The notes below the pieces were generated by a model. The model saw only the letters and a program-made list of their open reading frames with translations. It had not been told where the DNA came from and ran no database searches. Shown one piece after another: positions 63,333 through 64,000 of a stretch of DNA of 64,000 nt (the first letter of the stretch is position 1; the number at the start of each line of letters is the position of its first letter). This DNA comes from a bacterium (GTDB lineage: Bacteria; Myxococcota_A; UBA9160; SZUA-336): positions 87,546 through 151,545 of the forward strand of contig JAAELY010000118.1 in assembly GCA_024226335.1 (NCBI GenBank). The letters run 5' to 3'. The position numbers were made by a program, and so were the translations under genes.

Positions 63333-63742
63333 GTTCGCTTCGATTCGCAGACGTGAAGGTGGGGCAGGAGTTGCCCCCGCTCGATGTTCCCCTGACTGCC
63401 GCCATCATCGTCGGTGGAGCGATCGCTTCGCGCGACTTCACTCCCGTGCATCACGACCGCGGCGCCGCCCAGGCCCAGGGGTTGAACAACGTGATCATGA
63501 ACATCCTGACCACCAACGGCTACATCGGACGTTTCGTCACCGACTGGGCGGGTCCGGATGCCACACTCACAGGCGTGAAGATTCGACTGGGTGCGCCGAA
63601 TCTGCCCGGGGATGTGATGAAAATGAGCGGAACCGTCCAGACCGCAGAACAGGGTGTGGTCGAGGTCGCTGTCGTGGGAAAGAACGCCTGGGGAAACCAC
63701 GTGGAGGGCACGGTCACCCTGACCCTGCCGCTGGAGAACTGA
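63329..63742 (+). CDS. Small MaoC hydratase, ChsH1-like
   Basis: A 137-residue single hot-dog protein. The hydratase motif is complete (IASRDFTPVHHDRGAAQAQG, with Asp and His) and is followed by ITTNGYIGRF-like sequence (ILTTNGYIGRFVTDW). Size, motif and the MaoC-DUF35 gene two genes upstream match ChsH1 (Rv3541c), the catalytic half of the ChsH1/ChsH2 heterotetramer. It overlaps its neighbour by four bases. Confidence 0.9.
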   Translation: MSSLRFADVKVGQELPPLDVPLTAAIIVGGAIASRDFTPVHHDRGAAQAQGLNNVIMNILTTNGYIGRFVTDWAGPDATLTGVKIRLGAPNLPGDVMKMSGTVQTAEQGVVEVAVVGKNAWGNHVEGTVTLTLPLEN

Positions 63743-63743
63743 G

Positions 63744-64000
63744 ATGCCCACGACCCTGAAAGACGAAGCCGCGATCATCGGTATCGGTCAGACCGAGTAC
63801 TCCAAGAACTCGGGAGTATCGGAACTCTCGCTCGCGGTCGAGTGCGTTTCCAAGGCGATCGAAGATGCGGGGATCGACCCGAGTGAGGTCGATGGCCTGA
63901 CCAGTTTCACACTCGATACGAACGACGAAGTCGACATCGCGCGCGCGGTCGGGATTGGCGACGTGACGTTCTACAGTCGCATCCCGTACGGAGGTGGCGC
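63744..64000 (+). CDS. Thiolase-like/Ltp2-like protein (3' end beyond window)
   Basis: Only the first 85 residues are in the window. MPTTLKDEAAIIGIGQTEYS, AVECVSKAIEDAGIDPSEVD and GLTSFTLDTNDEVDIARAVG are typical of the thiolase-fold N-terminus, and RIPYGGGA leads into the region where the Cys would be. Directly following the ChsH1-like gene, it corresponds to ltp2 (Rv3540c) in the actinobacterial igr operon. Whether the Cys is lost, as in Ltp2, lies outside the window. Confidence 0.85.
   Translation, partial: MPTTLKDEAAIIGIGQTEYSKNSGVSELSLAVECVSKAIEDAGIDPSEVDGLTSFTLDTNDEVDIARAVGIGDVTFYSRIPYGGG

Overview
The window is a high-GC chromosomal segment, almost fully coding, with genes on both strands in short, tightly overlapping operons (1-nt TGATG and 4-nt ATGA junctions). 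The gene set points to an aerobic Gram-negative bacterium: heme A synthase, ClpS/ClpA, PlsC, a MoxR-Bat cluster, lipoproteins with lipoboxes and PilZ proteins. Together with the steroid/CoA catabolic content this suggests an environmental deltaproteobacterial-type lineage (Myxococcota, Binatota or relatives). That placement is inferred from gene content only. No rRNA, tRNA, CRISPR array, prophage, integrase or intact insertion sequence was recognised.

Layout. 1-9.2 kb: the end of a secreted repeat-type surface protein with a lysine-rich tail, then unlinked genes (MarR regulator, YpeA-type acetyltransferase, SDR, M20 peptidase, DUF364 protein, VOC protein, heme A synthase, small lipoprotein). 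9.4-14.8 kb: a complete high-affinity phosphate operon, pstS - phoU fused to an LMW-phosphatase-like domain - pstC - pstA - two different pstB genes. 14.8-21.8 kb: SGNH hydrolase, RNA m5U methyltransferase, GST, DUF4760, DUF1214 and an aminotransferase. 21.9-25.6 kb: a TetR regulator overlapping an operon of MFE-2-type 3-hydroxyacyl-CoA dehydrogenase, hydratase 2 and SCP2-type thiolase, closed by a strong terminator. 25.7-39 kb: MATE exporter, two YkvA/DUF1232 proteins, acyl-CoA synthetase, MazG, ClpS/ClpA, a FemAB-like protein, PlsC, a two-PilZ protein and a HAMP protein. 39.0-39.2 kb: a long imperfect palindrome. 39.4-49.5 kb: a seven-gene MoxR/Bat operon. 49.5-52.3 kb: enoyl-CoA hydratase, NAD-kinase-like protein and a DegT aminotransferase. 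52.4-64 kb: a CoA-thioester/steroid-type catabolic island running off the window end.

How the genes work together. The last 4 kb (acyl-CoA dehydrogenase, MaoC-DUF35 fusion, second acyl-CoA dehydrogenase, small MaoC, start of a thiolase-like gene) carry the same set as the actinobacterial igr operon (fadE28/fadE29/chsH2/chsH1/ltp2), which removes the final propionyl part of the sterol side chain. A 14-bp site matching the published KstR consensus lies 47 bp upstream of the first gene. An AMACR-like racemase/CoA-transferase, MFE-2-type dehydrogenase and hydratase, SCP2 thiolase, acyl-CoA synthetase and a second thiolase-like/DUF35 pair fit a sterol or branched-isoprenoid side-chain pathway.

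The most unusual observations are: the two PstB ATPases carry complementary degenerate motifs, so a heterodimer would have one good and one dead ATP site; PhoU is fused to an LMW-phosphatase/ArsC-like domain whose catalytic Cys and Arg are gone; the igr-like operon has a KstR-like operator outside Actinobacteria; several enzymes in the catabolic island have lost catalytic residues (an alpha/beta hydrolase with GHGMG, a thiolase without Cys, an amidohydrolase fold without metal ligands).
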